From the NCBI RefSeq assembly GCF_000769405.2, contig NZ_CP053439.1, positions 1,922,001 to 1,986,000 of the forward strand: 64,000 bases of DNA. Reading direction: 5' to 3'. A program made the position numbers and the translations under genes. The stretch's first letter is position 1. Every line of letters starts with the position of its first letter. Of this stretch, positions 62,823 to 64,000 are shown piece by piece. The notes below the pieces were generated by a model. That model was not told the origin of the DNA. It did no database searches and saw nothing but the letters and a program-made list of their open reading frames with translations. The DNA comes from Rhizobium brockwellii (lineage in GTDB: Bacteria; Pseudomonadota; Alphaproteobacteria; Rhizobiales; Rhizobiaceae).

Positions 62823-64000
62823 GAAAAGTCAGCATGCCTCCGAAATCGATCAAGGAACCCTTCTCTTGCAAGAGCACAATCCGGGACTCCACCAGTTCCT
62901 TTAACTGACTACTCGTTGACTTGAACCCAAGCCCGCGCGCGACCGCATTCACCGCCTGATCTACGGTGGCCCCGAGGCTCGTTCTGATGACTGTGATAAG
63001 CCCTTCGTCAATTTCCATCGGCGGCAGCATTTCGATCCGACGCAGGCTGAGAGACGTGACGCCGCTACGATCTCTGAGCGTGATTTCCTTGTCCGGCCAA
63101 AGCAGAAACTCTCCGTCGCGCACGATCTCCTGAGAATTCTGGGCGATCGTGATCGCCGCGCCGACATGGGCATCGATCCGGTTTCCCGCCCGCTGAAGAC
63201 CCCAGGCCGACCTGATGCGGGTGACGACCTCGTCCTGATGCACTGGTCCTTCTGCTCCGACCGTTTGCTTTACCAGCGCGATCACCACGCCGATCGGCGC
63301 TTCGTGAAGTTCGCCTACGATATTCGGTCGCAGCACGGCCTCCTGATACAAGGTTGCGCTCGAAATTTCGTCGACGATAACCGGCTGCAGACCAATCTCT
63401 GTAACGTCCGCACGTTCGATAGTGACGACCTCGACCGGTACCGCTCGCCTCGACAGGTGTTCCTCTGTTCCCGACCTGACGTCGGCCTTGGCCCGCTCGA
63501 TGGCGGCAACGAGGCGTTCAAGTTCCGCTTTGGGCCTTTGGAACCAGTCTGCACTCCAGATGCGATAGATATTCCAGCCATGATCCTCGAGGACCGCCTG
63601 TCGAAGCCGGTCTCGGTCACGAGCCGAACGCGAGTCATGGTATGCGGCGCCGTCGCATTCGATCCCCAGAATATATCTGCCCGGTATCTGCTCGTCGGCC
63701 ACCGCCAGATCTATGAAGAACCCGGCGATTCCAACCTGCGGATGAACCTGATAGCCCCTCTCCTTAAGCGCAGCCATGACCTGTTCTTCAAAGACGCTGT
63801 CCATGCCACGGTCGGTGCGCTGGGTCATCGAAAGCCTGCCCGTCCGAGCGTAATGGAGAAACAGTTTGAATGCGAAGACGCCTTTGCCTTTTCCACGTTC
63901 GAGATCGATGTCCTCGTCGGTGATCGAAGCGTATACCTCGCAGCGCCGCTTCGCGCGGCTGATAAGAACATTGAGACGACGTTCGCCTCCCTCGGCTCCC
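62809..64000 (-). CDS. C-terminal part of a helicase / Vsr-like nuclease / DUF3320 protein (cut by window edge)
   Basis: The frame is open to the right edge, so the Met at 63828 is internal. At the edge it reads GGERRLNVLISRAKRRCEVYAS, the end of a superfamily 1 helicase (motif VI). A Vsr/MTES_1575-type endonuclease domain follows (VFEEQVMAALKERGYQVHPQVG, FFIDLAVAD, GIECDGAAYHDSRSARDRDRLR, GWNIYRIWSADWF), then DUF3320 (SSATLYQEAVLRPNIVGELHEAPIGVVIALVKQTVG) and a C-terminal domain. This order is that of large DUF4011-helicase-Vsr proteins reported as anti-phage systems. At least 396 residues are visible; the full protein is usually well over 1,000. It lies next to an IS remnant. Confidence 0.85.
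   Translation of the reverse strand, partial: GAEGGERRLNVLISRAKRRCEVYASITDEDIDLERGKGKGVFAFKLFLHYARTGRLSMTQRTDRGMDSVFEEQVMAALKERGYQVHPQVGIAGFFIDLAVADEQIPGRYILGIECDGAAYHDSRSARDRDRLRQAVLEDHGWNIYRIWSADWFQRPKAELERLVAAIERAKADVRSGTEEHLSRRAVPVEVVTIERADVTEIGLQPVIVDEISSATLYQEAVLRPNIVGELHEAPIGVVIALVKQTVGAEGPVHQDEVVTRIRSAWGLQRAGNRIDAHVGAAITIAQNSQEIVRDGEFLLWPDKEITLRDRSGVTSLSLRRIEMLPPMEIDEGLITVIRTSLGATVDQAVNAVARGLGFKSTSSQLKELVESRIVLLQEKGSLIDFGGMLTFLNQT

Noticed and set aside
63828..63830. ATG 63828 as the true start of the nuclease gene
   Set aside because: The same frame is open to the window edge and encodes helicase motif VI upstream, so this Met is internal.

Overview
The window looks like a chromosomal segment of a fast-growing Rhizobium of the R. 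leguminosarum/R. etli type. Support for this: high GC with a strong G/C third-codon bias; glnB-glnA behind a near-consensus sigma-54 promoter; an alphaproteobacterial SOS box (GTTC-N7-GTTC) between uvrA and ssb; the gyrA / coaD-cyclophilin-cyclophilin-queA-tgt order; several sugar ABC systems with LacI regulators; and a RIME-like rhizobial intergenic repeat. No tRNA, rRNA or CRISPR array was seen.

Layout. 1-2.6 kb: end of an unknown gene, a DsbA/FrnE-like oxidoreductase and a YejA-like peptide-binding protein. 2.9-6.1 kb: IalB-family secreted protein, HspQ, glutamine synthetase and PII. 6.3-14.8 kb: NAD(P)HX repair enzyme, DUF808 and DUF72 proteins, an acetyltransferase, uvrA, ssb and a MarC protein. 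15-22.9 kb: gyrA, three small membrane-protein genes not usually called, coaD, two cyclophilins, queA and tgt. 22.9-26.7 kb: an acyltransferase, a DUF4864 protein and a membrane protein/HxlR/KAS operon. 26.8-32.5 kb: an RTX-tailed glycoside hydrolase divergent from a GH13 enzyme, then three small unknown genes.

32.7-38.9 kb is a CUT1 (Ugp-like) ABC operon headed by a CpdA-like phosphoesterase, with a perfect inverted repeat in front and a convergent LacI regulator. 39.2-46.3 kb holds an M16 peptidase, a GNAT/MarR pair, an MFS exporter, an arginase-family hydrolase and a PlsY paralogue. 46.5-54.9 kb is accessory: a winged-helix/TPR regulator whose 3' end is duplicated downstream as a decayed fragment, a serine protease with two PAN-like modules, small secreted proteins, a thioredoxin-fold protein and a 1084-residue adenylate-cyclase/ATPase/TPR protein.

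55-62.2 kb: an acetolactate-synthase-like enzyme preceded by a leader peptide rich in Val/Leu/Ile codons and a terminator (a transcription attenuator), then a LacI regulator divergent from a CUT2 (ribose-type) ABC operon, with a 17-bp perfect palindrome between them. The right end has a broken ISNCY-type transposase and the 3' part of a large helicase-nuclease-DUF3320 gene that runs off the window, resembling a DUF4011-helicase-Vsr anti-phage protein.

The observations I rate highest are the ilv-type attenuator, the helicase-nuclease defence candidate, a Tgt that has lost three of four zinc ligands, the repeat-flanked protease segment, and the small genes behind gyrA.
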